Shown in pieces: positions 46,301-58,255 of a stretch of DNA of 63,722 nucleotides (position 1 is its first letter; every line of letters begins with the position of its first letter). Made by a program: the position numbers and the translations under genes. Source of the DNA: Oopsacas minuta (taxonomy: Eukaryota; Porifera; Hexactinellida; Lyssacinosida; Leucopsacidae); assembly GCA_024704765.1 (NCBI GenBank), contig JAKMXF010000036.1:1-63722 (forward strand), written 5' to 3'. The notes under the pieces were generated by a model that was given only the letters and a program-made list of their open reading frames with translations, searched no databases and was not told the DNA's origin.

Positions 46301-49300
46301 CTGTTACCTTCCTCAAAGAGATCATAAATGAAAGAATTAATAGTAAATCCTGGAAAGAATGAGTAAGTGATGGTGAAAGCCATAATATTAAGAGGAGTAG
46401 TTGGAGGGAATGTAAGTATAACAGGATATAAAGAAGGATCTGGTGTCAGGGGGAGTGCTATAGTGAAACTGAATTGTACTTCTATAACACCAGTCAGAGA
46501 AGGATCTGAAGGAGCAATAATGTATTAAGAAATAATGGAAACAAATGTTAGAAAAATGCAGCTTGAGGGGACCACAAGGCGGAACCAACACTAGGGTTAT
46601 GATAATAAGCACAAAGATTTAAAATTAGACGCAAAAAGGTGTGAAGTAAATGATAAAACCCTGGACAATCTATACCACAAATAGTCTCCTTTTCAATTGT
46701 TTTTCGAAAAACCAATTATTGACAGAATACTCATTTCAGAATATTTTCTATTTCTTTACAATAATCCGATGATAAGTTTTCATTTGTTCATCTTCGTTAG
46801 TATTTAGGAATACCTGAGATTCAAATTTCCAACAATTCAGCATATACGTAGATTGGCCGATTATTGGAATTTTCGAAAATCTATAAGGTGAAAATTACGT
46901 CATTATTTAGTTAAAAGTATGAATTTTGCCAAACTATATGGTGAACCCATGACCCATCCAAAAAATGATGTACCATGTTGCGCATGGGTCTGTGACTCAT
47001 TTGCAGCTCTGCTTCAATCAATTTTCGATATACTAACATATAAATGTATAGATTAATACCGATTCAATAGTATAGACAATTATTTAAAAACTCACCTAGA
47101 TCGCTGGTGTATGCCATTTCTACAACTCCTAAATAATCTCTAATAACTATAGGAGGTTGAATAGTACTAGTAATTGCACGTCCTGTTGTGTTATCAATAG
47201 AAATAGAATCAGGATCTCCAATCAAAGGCTTGATAGAGTATACAACCGTAAAATTTGGTGTAATAGTTCCTGCAGTAAACAGATAGAGACCTCCAACTCT
47301 ACTATTAGTGGTTGTAGCAGTATATTCAGTTGCATTTGATTGGATAGCATCATATACCTATAGAACAATCGTATATAATGAATCGTCGTGGTGACGTAAT
47401 CAACGGCAGAGCCAGGAATTTTGAAAAAGCGGAGGGATTGCAACACAAACCGCAGCCTAGATCTGCTCTTGCTAATACAGTTGAAATCAGATTTTGCTTC
47501 TTTTCGCGTGCCTTTTGAGGGGCAAAACACCCCATTTCGACTACACATTTGTTATTCTTGATTGTTCAATGGTAATCATGAAAATCCTATCAAATTGAGT
47601 TCGTATTATCTATGCTACTAAATGGAATTAATCTGTATGTTTATTTATTAATCGCATATTCGGAATTTGGATTGTTTGGATTGTTTGGATTACTTTTATT
47701 CCTCTAGTGCTTGCCTATTATCGGTTTGTTAATTATGAAACGAATAAATACAAAATAATTAATCTGTATGTACAGGGTGGCTCCAAAGTTCTGATACAAA
47801 ATCACGATTAATATACAACCATTATCAGGAATTATTCTCAATCGTTTGCTCTTCTATGACATACCTTATACGCTTCCTACCATTAGTATTTCAATTTGGT
47901 GTATTCTATTTCGAAAAAAAATTGTGATTGACGATGGAATCTGAGAGGTCAGCAATTATTGAGTTGCATGTAGCGGGAAAAAGTCCATCAGAAATTTCGA
48001 AACTGCTGAATATTGCAAAAGGACATAGGGCATTATCTACAGGACGATAAATCGATATAAGGAAACTAGGGACACTGTAGAGAAGCAGAGATCTTGTCGT
48101 CCATGATCTGTAACGACCCAGGTCTTAAGAAAGGGGTGCGAGAACGGTTTCGGCGGAACCTCACCATCCGATGAGGATAATGGCCTTGGGAGCTAAATAT
48201 ATCTCGCCGAGCAATACAAAAGGTTGTCAAAAGGGACCTAGGAATGCGCTCCTTTAAACGCAAAAAGGTACAGTTCCTATCTGGGTCGGTGAAAGAAAAG
48301 AGAGTATCCGGGAGCAAGAGCCTACTTGCTCTACACGCTATTGGGGTTCTTGAAAATATCCTTTTCTCAGATGAGAAAATTTTCACCATAGAAGAGGCTA
48401 CAAATAGCCAAAACGACAGAGTCATCTCGACCTTAGTTTCAGCGATCCCTGATAAGTTCAGATATATCAGTCGGATGAAGAAACCGCTATCGGTGATGGT
48501 TTGGGCTGGGGTCTCTGCTGTTGGCCGGACACCACTGATTTTTATCTCCTCAGGAGTGAAATCAATGCCAAAACATACTGAGAGCTTGTATTAGAGCCTG
48601 TGGTAAAAGGTCTGAGCCAGACCATGTTTTCTGGACAGCCATTTGTCTTCCAACAAGATGGTGCCCCCGCCCATACGGCCAATACGACCCAAGATTGGCT
48701 GAAGCACAATACTCCCAATTGTATACACAAGGATAAATGGCCACTATCAGTCCCGATTTAAATCCCATGGACTTTTCCGTATGGTCTATCTTGGAAAACA
48801 AGGCTTGTTCTGTGTCACATAACACAGTTAGCTCTCTAAAGATTTCCTTGTGTCGAGAATGGGAGAAGATACCCCAAGAAACTCTGCGTGCCGCAGTAGA
48901 AGGATTCCCAAACAGAATCAGGGCTGTCATTTCCAAAAAGGGTGGTTGTATTGAATAAATGACTAGGCAATATCTTCCTAATAGTATGTATTAATTATAT
49001 ATAGAAAATCAATAATGTAGGTCATGCTGAAAAATATTATAACAAAATGGTTTGTATCAGAACTTTGGAGCCACCCTGTATGTATACGTATACGAATTTT
49101 AGCTGGGCATGAATAACTGAGGATACGCAGCGATCTAACAATCGAAACGCGCTAGTAAGATATTCATTGTAAATAATTGAATATTGTAAACAAACCTACC
49201 GTGAAGTTGTATGGAACATTCACTGTTGATAGAACGTCTACACCGTTTTGAATCAACTGAACCTTAATAGATCCTGAATACGTTCGCACTTCATTGGGGG

Positions 49301-50201
49301 GACTAGCAATAACAACAGAAACAATTCCTGTACCAGGATGCACAGTAATGAAAAGATCGTCACTTGTAGTGCCGCGTGCATAAAATAAATCTAAATTGGA
49401 TGCCTGTGGACAGGTGACTGTTACAGATATTGTGAATAAAAAATTTCCAGCAGTGGGACGAGTTATAAAAGCCGAGTAATTAGCCTATACAAAAAATAAT
49501 AAATATTTCAAATAAATATAGTAAATAACCGGATGGAACAGACCCAGAACAATGAAAGATTTATATTCCTGGATTTATGCATTTTCGCCAGAAATAATGA
49601 ATTTCAATAATTGTAGGAAAACATGTTGTCAATCAAGAAATTCACAAATATTATCCAAAATGTGGCAATTAATTTTAATATGCACCAATTTCGCGATATA
49701 GGCAAAATCTATTAGAACCAAAAGTATGAAAATCCGGCAAAAGCGGTTCCTCTCGATGATGCCACATCTCATAGGTTTATCTAGGTACTTGGTGGGTACC
49801 TAAAAGAGCCAGTTTTCAGCCACGAAAGACACAAAGTGTCGAGCGTGAGAAACAGATTTGCGGCATAAAAAAGTGCCGGTCCAGAAATATCTGGATAACC
49901 CCTGGTTTACATATAGTATGAGATGTTATTATTAAGATAGGAAACTCACAGTAATTGGATCAATTTCACATACTGCTTCGTTTTCACAATCAGGACACAA
50001 TGTGCACTCTCCTGTCGACAAATCTATATTTCCTTTCGCAAGAGTACTATCACAACAGTCAGTAACCCCAAAAATAGTGATTATACAAGAAGACCTAACA
50101 TTGTTACAGCAGTCACATTCATTGATACAAAACAGGGACTGTCCATGTGTACCATAGATAGTGGATAGAAATATAAAAACTTCAAGTAGATACAGATGCA
50201 T
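40376..50201 (-). CDS. Large secreted EGF/laminin-G-like/Kazal protein, 5 exons
   Basis: Exons: 49950-50201, 49200-49484, 47096-47357, 43225-46505 and 40376-41605. They join in frame with gt..ag introns to give 1769 residues. Order: signal peptide (1-20), a Cys-rich segment (to 84), beta-rich repeats encoded by exons 2-4 (about 85-400), 19 EGF modules (about 403-1150, 18 with the calcium-binding D-x-[ND/DE]-E-C start), a laminin-G/concanavalin-like domain (about 1185-1350), a Cys-rich linker, a second laminin-G-like domain (about 1470-1660) and a Kazal-like module (VCGINGVTYADDCFLNC). There is no transmembrane helix, so it should be an extracellular matrix or ligand-type protein. It resembles fibrillin/Notch-like EGF arrays but matches no named gene I know. 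Intron 2 holds a transposon. Confidence 0.85.
42244..42297. repeat. Compact hairpin cluster in intron 4 of the EGF gene
   Basis: Successive short inverted words ACACGAAGTGT, CGCGTACCGCG and AAGCAAAGCTT lie within 55 bp. They have the same architecture as the R2 head but a different sequence. A similar GACACAAAGTGTC hairpin is at 49829-49841. Confidence 0.5.
47773..49078 (+). mobile_element. Second DD37D mariner-type element, inside an intron
   Basis: The element is 1306 bp with 28-bp inverted ends (CAGGGTGGCTCCAAAGTTCT and its complement) and TA on both sides (47771-47772, 49079-49080). It lies in intron 2 of the large EGF gene, on the opposite strand. Its ends share the CAGGGTG start with the element at 4070-5381, but the transposases are clearly diverged. 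Confidence 0.93.
47934..48958 (+). pseudogene. DD37D mariner-type transposase, frameshifted
   Basis: Opens with MESERSAIIELHVAGKSPSE at 47934, the helix-turn-helix start, then changes frame several times. A central open part (48244-48594) holds LFSDEKIFTIEE with the first catalytic Asp. QDGAPAHTANTT carries the second, and DLNPMDFSVW, in the last open part to 48958, the third. The 37-residue spacing matches the relative at 4191-5243. It is more decayed than that copy. Confidence 0.88.
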
Positions 50202-52686
50202 CAGTATTCTTGTGATTAGCTAATATGCATGTAAAGTTAGGACATAAAGGACATGTAAATAATAAACAGTGTAAGTTCGTTAAATGGCCCATCCGTTTGT
50301 GTTAGTATTAATGAGGTTCTACTGTAATTATTTAACATCTCCTAGATATATTCTTCCATGACAAAAGAATCCAAGGTATTTATAGCCTATATAATTCATT
50401 TGTGTTTTCGAGGACAAAACAGTAGACGTTCACTATGAATGAGAGGAAATACATAAAGTTTAAGATGGGAGAAATGCTAAAAACAATTGTTTGGAGTATT
50501 TAAAGCATTCTATGCGCAAAAATCTGTTTCCGTAACTGCGTACAAGCGCAGGTTCTAATTAATTAGAGCATTGAAAAATTGTCAATCCGCATGGGAAAAC
50601 TGCAAATTTAACCTTCCCCAAACATAAAAAATGTGTAAATAAAGACCTAGCCCCCTCCCAAAGTAAATAGTTAATTATTCAGCAGCTGGTTTACTTAAAT
50701 ATTGATCCCGAAATTTGCTTTATGAATTCCGCACGATGATTGACAGATCAATATAAGGATAATCAATCATATATTCTAACACCTTTCAATATAAAATGCA
50801 ATATTTTTGGGGAATTATTATAAGTTACAAAATATCGGAATTATCGCATTAGAATGCATTAAATTATGTTGTACGATTTGACTTTAGGACAAGTTTGTAA
50901 TTGGTAGATGTGCCGACCACGAGGCTCAAATGTATACAGGATCAAAATGTTATGTTACCGCCCAAAATAGCGCCGCTGTAAGCACGTTTTTGGGACCAGT
51001 GATTTAGGGATCCCGTGCCTAAAAATTAAAACGCTAGCGATATAGGGATCAATCCAGTGACATAGGCCCTGTCACGAAAATATTTGGTCCATCTGAATCT
51101 GATGTAACAGTGATAAGTGTTGTCCATAAATAATGTTCCCCAAACATGATTCCTGTTGAACAGCGTACAGGGGAACATTATAAATGAATTTTTACAACAT
51201 GCTGGTTTATGACTGCCCTCATTCGTTGTCTCAGAAGAATTATTTCTGAGATTACAAATTTGTAAATACGTAGTTTGCATGCAACGAACTGGACACTAAC
51301 ACAAAGAAGAGAATGTGTGTTACTTTTTGCAAACAGTTCAAATGCAAACCATCCCAACACTAATAATGTAAACAAAGAAAGTCCCATGGCAACACCCATG
51401 TGTACCCAGGTGCTGCTGAGCCTGACACCAAGGTTGCAACTGAAATATCAGTATTCGGTTAGACTACTATTCATGAATACTGATACTCGGTTCGAGCGGT
51501 TGCAACATTGCTAACACTAATCCAAACAAACTCAGCCCTTAAATCACTTGGTCCCAAAAACGCCCAAAAACCCCTGGATAAACCCCTGCAAAGAAGAAGT
51601 AACAAAATCCTGAGTACTCACCAATTTATCTCAATTATAACGAAAATAATAATCAATAGAAATGGGAAATAATCCATTAAAGAAGTATTTATGCAATACA
51701 ACTACAATCACAATAAGAAATGCTATAGAAGTGCTATGAGTGGAATATTATGACATCATCACTAATTACTTTCTCTGAGAACTGTTATTTATTCTCTTGA
51801 ACAGCTAAATGATTTCATTGCGAATTTTGAGACAAAATAACCACAAATATGGTTAAAACAAATAAAACAATATTTAACTGCTGTAAACAAGGATATGCAA
51901 ATATGACAGCTTATCAAAAGTACACGCTTACGATTCATATAAACAAATTTGTGTTGACAATTTCAATTGAATTGTCGATTACTGCTGACTAGCTGTTGTA
52001 ACTAAAATTTAATCTATTAGCATCATTTTGAATATATACTAAAAAAGTGTGAAAATATGATTACGCAATCATATGTTCACAGGAAAGTTATTATAGTTAA
52101 TTATTAAGAATATAAGAGAAAACCAGTAACCTGAAGAGCGTACCGGTAACCTGAAGAGTACGCAGACCATGATGTCTTCACTTAGATACATACATACAAT
52201 CTTATTAATATAATAAACCTGTAAGAAGAGGATTCATTGCATTGGTCCCATGGTATCAATTAGTGACCTGAATACCCAAAATAGAATTTGGGTTCGAAAT
52301 GGATTATACAAATTGCAATAAAAGCAAATGATAACGGTTTGGACCGGTCTATTGGTCTGGAACTATTCATAATCCTCGAGCGGACAAACGAGCACATACG
52401 TAAATTATAAGAAGCTAGAAAAGGATAAAAGTATCAAATCAGCGCCTGTGACAACGAAATTCATTAAATTTATTGTCTTGGGTTTTAGAATCTATAATTT
52501 TCCACTAAATAATGAAATTAGCAAAGAAAAATTGTAAATAATCGAGTTAGACATTTCAAAGTGTTAGAATCGAATTCTACTCCTCTGTTTACAACAAATT
52601 ATCTGGTGGAAGTTAATCTCCAAGAAAATTATTAAATATTTCCAAATGTGTGAAAATGTGTTTAAATCCTGTGTTAAATTGTGTGT
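50202..52686. other. Intergenic upstream of the large EGF gene
   Basis: About 2.5 kb without a supported gene. It should include the EGF gene promoter. Small open stretches at 51026-51514 show no domain. Near 50325 there is an AGGTTCTACTGTA end, the terminal word of a pogo-like MITE, without a matching partner. Confidence 0.4.
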
Positions 52687-52787
52687 ACAGTGGAGTCTCC
52701 CAAAACGGGCACTCCGAAGAGCGGACAATCTTCCACAACGTGCATATGCCATATCCCCAACATGTACGTTATTCGGAGACTCCACTC
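52687..52787. mobile_element. 101-bp MITE-like element
   Basis: Begins CAGTGGAGTCTCCC and ends GGAGACTCCACTC, inverted and next to TA. The interior has CACTCCGAAGAGCGG. Too small to encode anything. Confidence 0.6.
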
Positions 52788-53157
52788 TATATAAAAAATT
52801 GTATATACATATACGTATATATAGGGGAAACACATATAATTTTCGATTGGCAGATTCCGCTCCGAGTTCGCAAACTACCCCTAAACCCATTCCAACAGGA
52901 AGATAATTCAGGACGAAAGGGAATGTTACCGGTAACATTTCATTCTCAAAATTTGTGCTGACCTCATCGAGTGACCCCTTGTTCGACGCCGCTCTGAGTC
53001 TAGTTTTAAGGATATCAACCCACTAAAGTACCTTTTAACACGATTATACGAGATCATCCCCATAATGTATTCAATAGATTCCTATTTCGAAACTATATCA
53101 AATATTTACATATAAACCAAAATAGAATTCTGGTAAAATCCGAATAACAAATACTCA

Positions 53158-55248
53158 CTACTTCCTCTTCCTATCACCACTCATCCTCCACACCATTTCA
53201 TACGGATAAGGGATTTTAGGTTGACTGAGTTTATTCAATTCATTCATTTCTTCCTGACTCAGATTCCAGTTAGTATCACCTGCACCCATGTTATCCTCCA
53301 GTTGCTGCAAAGTTCTTACACCTACTACAATAGAGGGAACAGCTGGTCTCTGTAACAGCCATTTGAGAGCTACCTAGAGAGGAATAAGCAATGCATAATC
53401 GTGTATAAATTCTGTACGTATGTAGCTATATTGATTACCATGAATAATCTCAGTAAACTAATCTCTCCATACAAGACCTTCATAACTCTGTTCGTATATT
53501 CGCAGCTGTTATAACTAATTATATCCATGGTTGCATAAAATTAATATTTAGTGCATAGCTTGGGTAATCATTAAACAGTGATAGAAAGTTTTCTCCCAAC
53601 GAGATTATTTAGATTTTAAAACAAATACTGTAGTTCTTAAACTGCTTACCTGAGAGACAGACCTGGAGTGATTAGAAGCTATCTTCTCCATTTGCTCTAA
53701 CATATCCCAGACATTCTCCTGACTAGCTAACTGAGAGTATGAAGGATGAGATTGGTTAGCTCTTCCCTTTTCACACTCATTCACCCAACCTATTCTACAC
53801 TCAGAACTTCCAGGAGCCTGGTCTCGCTTTATCTTACCTGTTAGCCATCCCCCTTTCAGAGGGGACCAGGGTAACAGAGCCACACCCTCTCTTTGACAGA
53901 CATCTCCTAGCTCCCATTCTGTTTCACGACATAACAGATTATATTGAGCTTGCAAACTTACTACAGATTCAAGACCCATATACCTATCAAATAATAACAA
54001 TAAATTATTGAAATTAAATAATATTCTCAGCGAAGTATTATCGCATTATGAAAAGGGAGTGCTATTAGAGCACACAATATATACAATAGAATTAATGACT
54101 CACTTGCATGTGTCTACAATCTTCTGCAGCTGCCATCCTAACACATTACTCACTCCCACATAGCGTACCTTACCAATACGAACTAGGTCATTAAGCGTAC
54201 GGAAAGTTTCCTCCAAAGGAGTAGCATCATCCCACACATGAGTCTGGAATAAATCTATATATGAAGTGTTCAGTCTGTTTAGACTACCTTCTACGGCTGA
54301 TATAAGGCTCTTACGGGATAGACCACGAGCATTGACATCTGTCTTATCCATACTTCCGGAAGCTTTGGTAGCTATCACATACCTGTTAGGGTAGATATAG
54401 GAATGTAAACAAATTGATAATATATACAATAGATAGAAGTTGATAGAAATAGTGCAATGCCATAGCCAGCTGATATATTCGGTTAAGCTCCTGGCTTACG
54501 TAGAGTATAAAGTAATTTTCTAGGGAGAATTGTTTTAAAAGTGTTTAATGCGGGATTTGCTTTATTGCAAATTAGGCATTAATAAGTGTAGCGATGCATT
54601 ATGCTAGGATGACTTTTACTGATAAAGAATTCGATAGTTCTACAACAAGTATCTTATCTTTGTTACAGAAATAGATAATGGGGTTTAAATAAGTCGAACA
54701 TGAATTGTAAAATGAGAATTTACAACAAAGGAGTATATTATAATCAGGTAACTAAGGATAAGGTAATCCTGGTCAATAACAGTTTTGAATTAAGCTCCAT
54801 GCATATGCTTTATGATATCAATTTTTCCAACTTAGGGTACAAGGTAAAGCCACTTATAAAAGTAGTGCTTCGGGAACAAACCCTTGTCTTATAACATATC
54901 TACACGAATAAATAAAGAAAGATATTTTATTGAAATTTATTTCTCTTCCCATAGTCGTATACCAATAACTCACCTATCTCTCTGCCTCTTGAGTAACCAT
55001 TTACCGAGAAAACTCTCAGATATCCCAGTCAGAGGTATAGGATAGATGTTAGCTGTGTCAAAGAAGTTCCCTCCCAGTTCTACAAATCTGTCCATTATGA
55101 GGTGGGAGAGAGCTTCGTCTGCTTGTCCAGGCCGCATGCCTTCTCCCTGTCCAAATGACATAGTACCAAGGCATATATTGGAGACCTTTAAACCTGAGTT
55201 ACCGAGGAAGTTATAGCCTAGGGAGTAGTTAGATGCCATTTTATTCAA
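53158..55248 (-). CDS. Aldo-keto reductase, four exons
   Basis: Exons 54974-55248, 54104-54382, 53650-53983 and 53158-53373 join in frame to 367 residues (splices RQRD-R-YVIATK, DTC-K-YMGLES and RSVSQ-VALKWL). Known family role: NAD(P)H-dependent reduction of carbonyls on a TIM barrel. The catalytic tetrad is visible: Asp64 and Tyr69 in [10 protein letters not shown], Lys98 in VIATKAS and His140 in LFQTHVWD. The C-terminal [11 protein letters not shown] cofactor region is intact. It belongs to the oxidoreductase-like AKR group (Tas/YajO-like), not the AKR1-5 type at 57401. Substrate unknown. The stop TAG overlaps a gtgagt donor-like sequence, so a further 3' exon is possible but not needed. 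Confidence 0.9.
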
Positions 55249-55857
55249 TTACTAATATCAGAAGAGTAATATATAGAGGATTGTAACGCGACAATAAATA
55301 ATATAGTTTTATTGCATAATATGGAGAATCAGGCAGGCACGGGGCATTTGGCCAAGAAAGATTTTTATGTTCCGAATCTGCTAGATCCTAGGACCACTAC
55401 TGCCTATAATATAATATAATTTTAAAACAAGATTTTGACCCCGTGTGAGCGCGATTTGTGGATCTAGCGATATAGAGACGGATAAATTCTGAACACAGAA
55501 CCGAGGATCCCCATAACACTAGCGTCCCTGTATCACTCGCAATTTCGCCTTCCCCTTGGATTGGTGTAAATATTGCTTCTGGATGTAGCACAGTGTTCTC
55601 GCCACCCCTCTGATGTATGTATGTGTGTTTCGAAGCGATATATAATTGTATTGACATGAATCCAAGGTAAAAATCCTGAATTTCAATAAGAATATCAATA
55701 ATATCCACCAATATTACAATGTGATGAGTTACTAAATTATTTAGTAAATCATTTGCTGAAGACATTGCCTTACCGTGTAGAACTATGCCACAATGTAGTT
55801 CATATTTATCACAACTGTATTAATTATCAACCACAGTACAAATACAATATCAATAGA

Positions 55858-56877
55858 CTACTCAACACTCTTAGGAATTTCCGTAGGATATTTTATCTGA
55901 CAATAAGACATCAGTCTCTTCAAGCCTTGTATATATTTACGTTGTGTTTCATCATTCAAGACATGAGCTACGTTATTAGCGAATATTTTCTCCCTGCCAG
56001 TCCTAGCATGAATTCCCACCATAGTAACACCAATAGGCCAGGCTGCATTCCCAATAGCCATGTCTAGATACGCGTCATTAGCTTGGATATACTCCTGCTG
56101 CATTAAACTAATTAGTATAGGTTTTAGTGCAGTAAGAATATCAGAAGAAATAGATTTCTTCTTCAGACTCCGTAACAGAGGCTGCATGTAGGATATGGTT
56201 TGGTTATAAATAGCTGATTTATTCTTTCCCTCATAACTGTCCTTTACGTCACTACTCCTATCATTCAGATCGAATCCCCAAGAAGATATCAGGAATTGTA
56301 GAATATTTAGGATAATATTTGTGTCAGTAGCAGCTTCTTTGTGAGTTTTCAGTTGTTTCGTGAGAGATTTAACTTCAGAGTATGTCAGGTCTGATGACGT
56401 CACAGATACGTCACTACCATGTGACCCCTGCATACCTCCAGTGTCGTGTGTAACTAGGGATTCTATGTATTCTTTGTCGAGTCTTTCTATTGCTTTTAGA
56501 AAATCGTTCTGTAACCCGGATAAACCTTCAGGGGACTTCATCTCCAGTTGTTTTAATCTCTCCATAGATTCTACTTGTGTTTCTCCGAAGAGTAGGATTG
56601 GTTCTGACCTCTCTCTCAATCTACGAATAACTTCACATCTGGGAATAGTGTGAAGAGAGGGAGGGAGGGAAGTTGAGGAATTGTTTTGTAAGTTTTCATT
56701 GATTGTATTATTCTCCTGTATAGATTCTGGTATCTTAATCTGTGTAGGTTTAACTGTTGAAGATGGATGAGTATTCTCTTCTAACTCAGAACTCAAAACG
56801 TATTTCTTCCCTTTTGTATTACGAATATCTTCAACTAACTTACGCTTTCTAGCAAGTTCTTGCTTTAGAATATCCAT
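55858..56877 (-). CDS. PRPF18: Pre-mRNA splicing factor 18 (PRPF18)
   Basis: A complete intronless gene for 339 residues, the usual length. Known role: PRPF18 acts in the second step of splicing with Slu7 and the U5 snRNP, helping 3' splice-site use. Seen: a basic N-terminal start (MDILKQELARKRKLVEDI), the SFM/PRP4-like motif (about 77-105, IPRCEVIRRLRERSEPILLFGET) and the Prp18 helical domain (about 190-330). The family's most conserved loop, AAWPIGVTMVGIHARTGREK, is at 278-297 and the closing helix HVLNDETQRKYIQGLKRLM at 305-323. All landmarks are intact. Confidence 0.96.
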   Translation of the reverse strand: MDILKQELARKRKLVEDIRNTKGKKYVLSSELEENTHPSSTVKPTQIKIPESIQENNTINENLQNNSSTSLPPSLHTIPRCEVIRRLRERSEPILLFGETQVESMERLKQLEMKSPEGLSGLQNDFLKAIERLDKEYIESLVTHDTGGMQGSHGSDVSVTSSDLTYSEVKSLTKQLKTHKEAATDTNIILNILQFLISSWGFDLNDRSSDVKDSYEGKNKSAIYNQTISYMQPLLRSLKKKSISSDILTALKPILISLMQQEYIQANDAYLDMAIGNAAWPIGVTMVGIHARTGREKIFANNVAHVLNDETQRKYIQGLKRLMSYCQIKYPTEIPKSVE

Positions 56878-56946
56878 ATTTATCTTAATCTAGTATCATA
56901 AAGAGTAGTTACATAGTCAATATATGAAATGATATGAACAACCCAC

Positions 56947-57105
56947 CAAGAAGGTGTGAAAATACTTCAGAAAAATTCATATCTCGATTGCAAATATCCC
57001 TCTAAATGTATAAGTGTATCAATTAGGTATTAATCAGAATGCTAGATTTCATACGGTTCCGCGGGCGAACGTCACACATTGTGCATGTAATTACGGCTTC
57101 ACTAA
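56947..57105 (+). repeat. Dispersed repeat R1
   Basis: Follows the pattern of 30549-30760: AAGGTGTGAAAATAC at the head, CAAATATCCCTCTAAATGTA in the middle, and GCTAGATTTCATACGGTTCC then a TTCACTAAA end. Confidence 0.5.
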
Positions 57106-57262
57106 AATACATAAATGGAGAGGAATCAAATAAAGTTTACAATTAAAAAAATCCGCCAGTATTTTACCCACAAATTCATTATAGGAAGGGTAATGAATGA
57201 GAGCCTAAGGCTGTAATGGTATGAGGATTGATACAAGCGAATAATTAGGTAGACGGCATCAA

Positions 57263-57362
57263 TTAAGTCAGCGGTTCCCAACGGGGTCCATGGACCCCTT
57301 GGTGTTCCACGGACGACAGCAGAGGGTCCACAGGTGAAAAATGATGGGAACCGCTGACTTAA
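57263..57362. mobile_element. 100-bp palindromic MITE in the 3' flank of the AKR gene
   Basis: Starts TTAAGTCAGCGGTTCCCA and ends with the exact complement. The CAGCGGTTCCCAAC-type ends resemble hAT superfamily inverted repeats. It ends 38 bp from the stop codon of the gene at 57401, so it is probably transcribed in that mRNA. Confidence 0.75.
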
Positions 57363-57400
57363 ATGTTGGTGGGTATATAAATTCTATCACGAAATATGTA

Positions 57401-58255
57401 TTAGGATGTCCATGGTTCCTCGGTTGGATCCCAGTCAAATACAGCATGTCTATCCAGAGCATTCAGCTTCAACATGTCATCAGCTGATATTTCAAAATCA
57501 AACAAATTTATATTTTCTTTAATCCTTTCCTGCTTTGAAGATTTAGGAATAACAATAAATCCACTCTGTATTGACCATCTAATCAATAGTTGAGCTGTAC
57601 TCTTATTATATTTGAGAGCTAATTCGGTTAGAGGAGGATCTTTTAGCATGTGTCCCTGTGTGAGAGGACTATAAGCCATTATTCCTATCCCTTGATGTCT
57701 ACAGTAACTGACTAGATCACTACGCGTGAGGTATGGGGTAATTTCCAGCTGATTAACAGATGGTAAGTCATTAGGAAATGAGCTTTGTAGCGCTTTCAAA
57801 TGATGTACACCAAAATTTGACACACCAATTGACCTCACGAGACCTTTAGCCTTAAGTTCAATGAGAGCCCTCCAAGTATCAACTATTTTACCACAATTAG
57901 GAGAGTGTATTAAATACATATCTATATAGCCTAGATCTAGCTTGTGTAGACTATTCATGAATGCTTGTGTAGCAGCTTTTCTACCGTGATCACTATCCCA
58001 TAGCTTAGTAATGATGAACAGCTGATCTCTAGGAATCCCGAACTTTTTGATAGCTCTACCTATCTCAGCTTCATTTTTGTATAAAGCAGCTGTATCAATT
58101 AGACGATAACCAGCTTGTATAGCCCACGTTACTGTATGAAGAGCTTTATCTCCTGTGTTAAGATATGTACCGAATCCTATACAAGGTATTTCTACACTGT
58201 CATTCAGCTTGATGGTAGAATTTATATTGAGAGTAGATAGAGAATTCTCTGCCAT
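57401..58255 (-). CDS. Aldo-keto reductase, AKR1-5-like
   Basis: A complete intronless gene for 284 residues. Known role: NADPH-dependent reduction of aldehydes and ketones, or of 2,5-diketogluconate-like and glyoxal substrates in the smaller members; the exact substrate is not predictable. The tetrad is visible: Asp54 and Tyr59 (LIDTAALYKNE), Lys84 (IITKLWD) and His117 (YLIHSP). The cofactor-binding VIPKSS is at 235-240. The short length, without the long C-terminal extension of mammalian AKR1, fits the prokaryote-like/AKR5-type subgroup. It is distinct from the four-exon reductase at 53158. The start Met is preceded by AT-rich non-coding DNA. Confidence 0.93.
   Translation of the reverse strand: MAENSLSTLNINSTIKLNDSVEIPCIGFGTYLNTGDKALHTVTWAIQAGYRLIDTAALYKNEAEIGRAIKKFGIPRDQLFIITKLWDSDHGRKAATQAFMNSLHKLDLGYIDMYLIHSPNCGKIVDTWRALIELKAKGLVRSIGVSNFGVHHLKALQSSFPNDLPSVNQLEITPYLTRSDLVSYCRHQGIGIMAYSPLTQGHMLKDPPLTELALKYNKSTAQLLIRWSIQSGFIVIPKSSKQERIKENINLFDFEISADDMLKLNALDRHAVFDWDPTEEPWTS

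Noticed and set aside
52564-52961. Overlapping 86-124-residue frames on both strands
   Set aside because: They span the 101-bp MITE-like element and flanking non-coding DNA and show no domain.
53158-53160. Splice donor at the end of the four-exon reductase instead of a stop
   Set aside because: TAGTGAGT could read as a donor, but the protein already ends where relatives end, and no further exon was identified.
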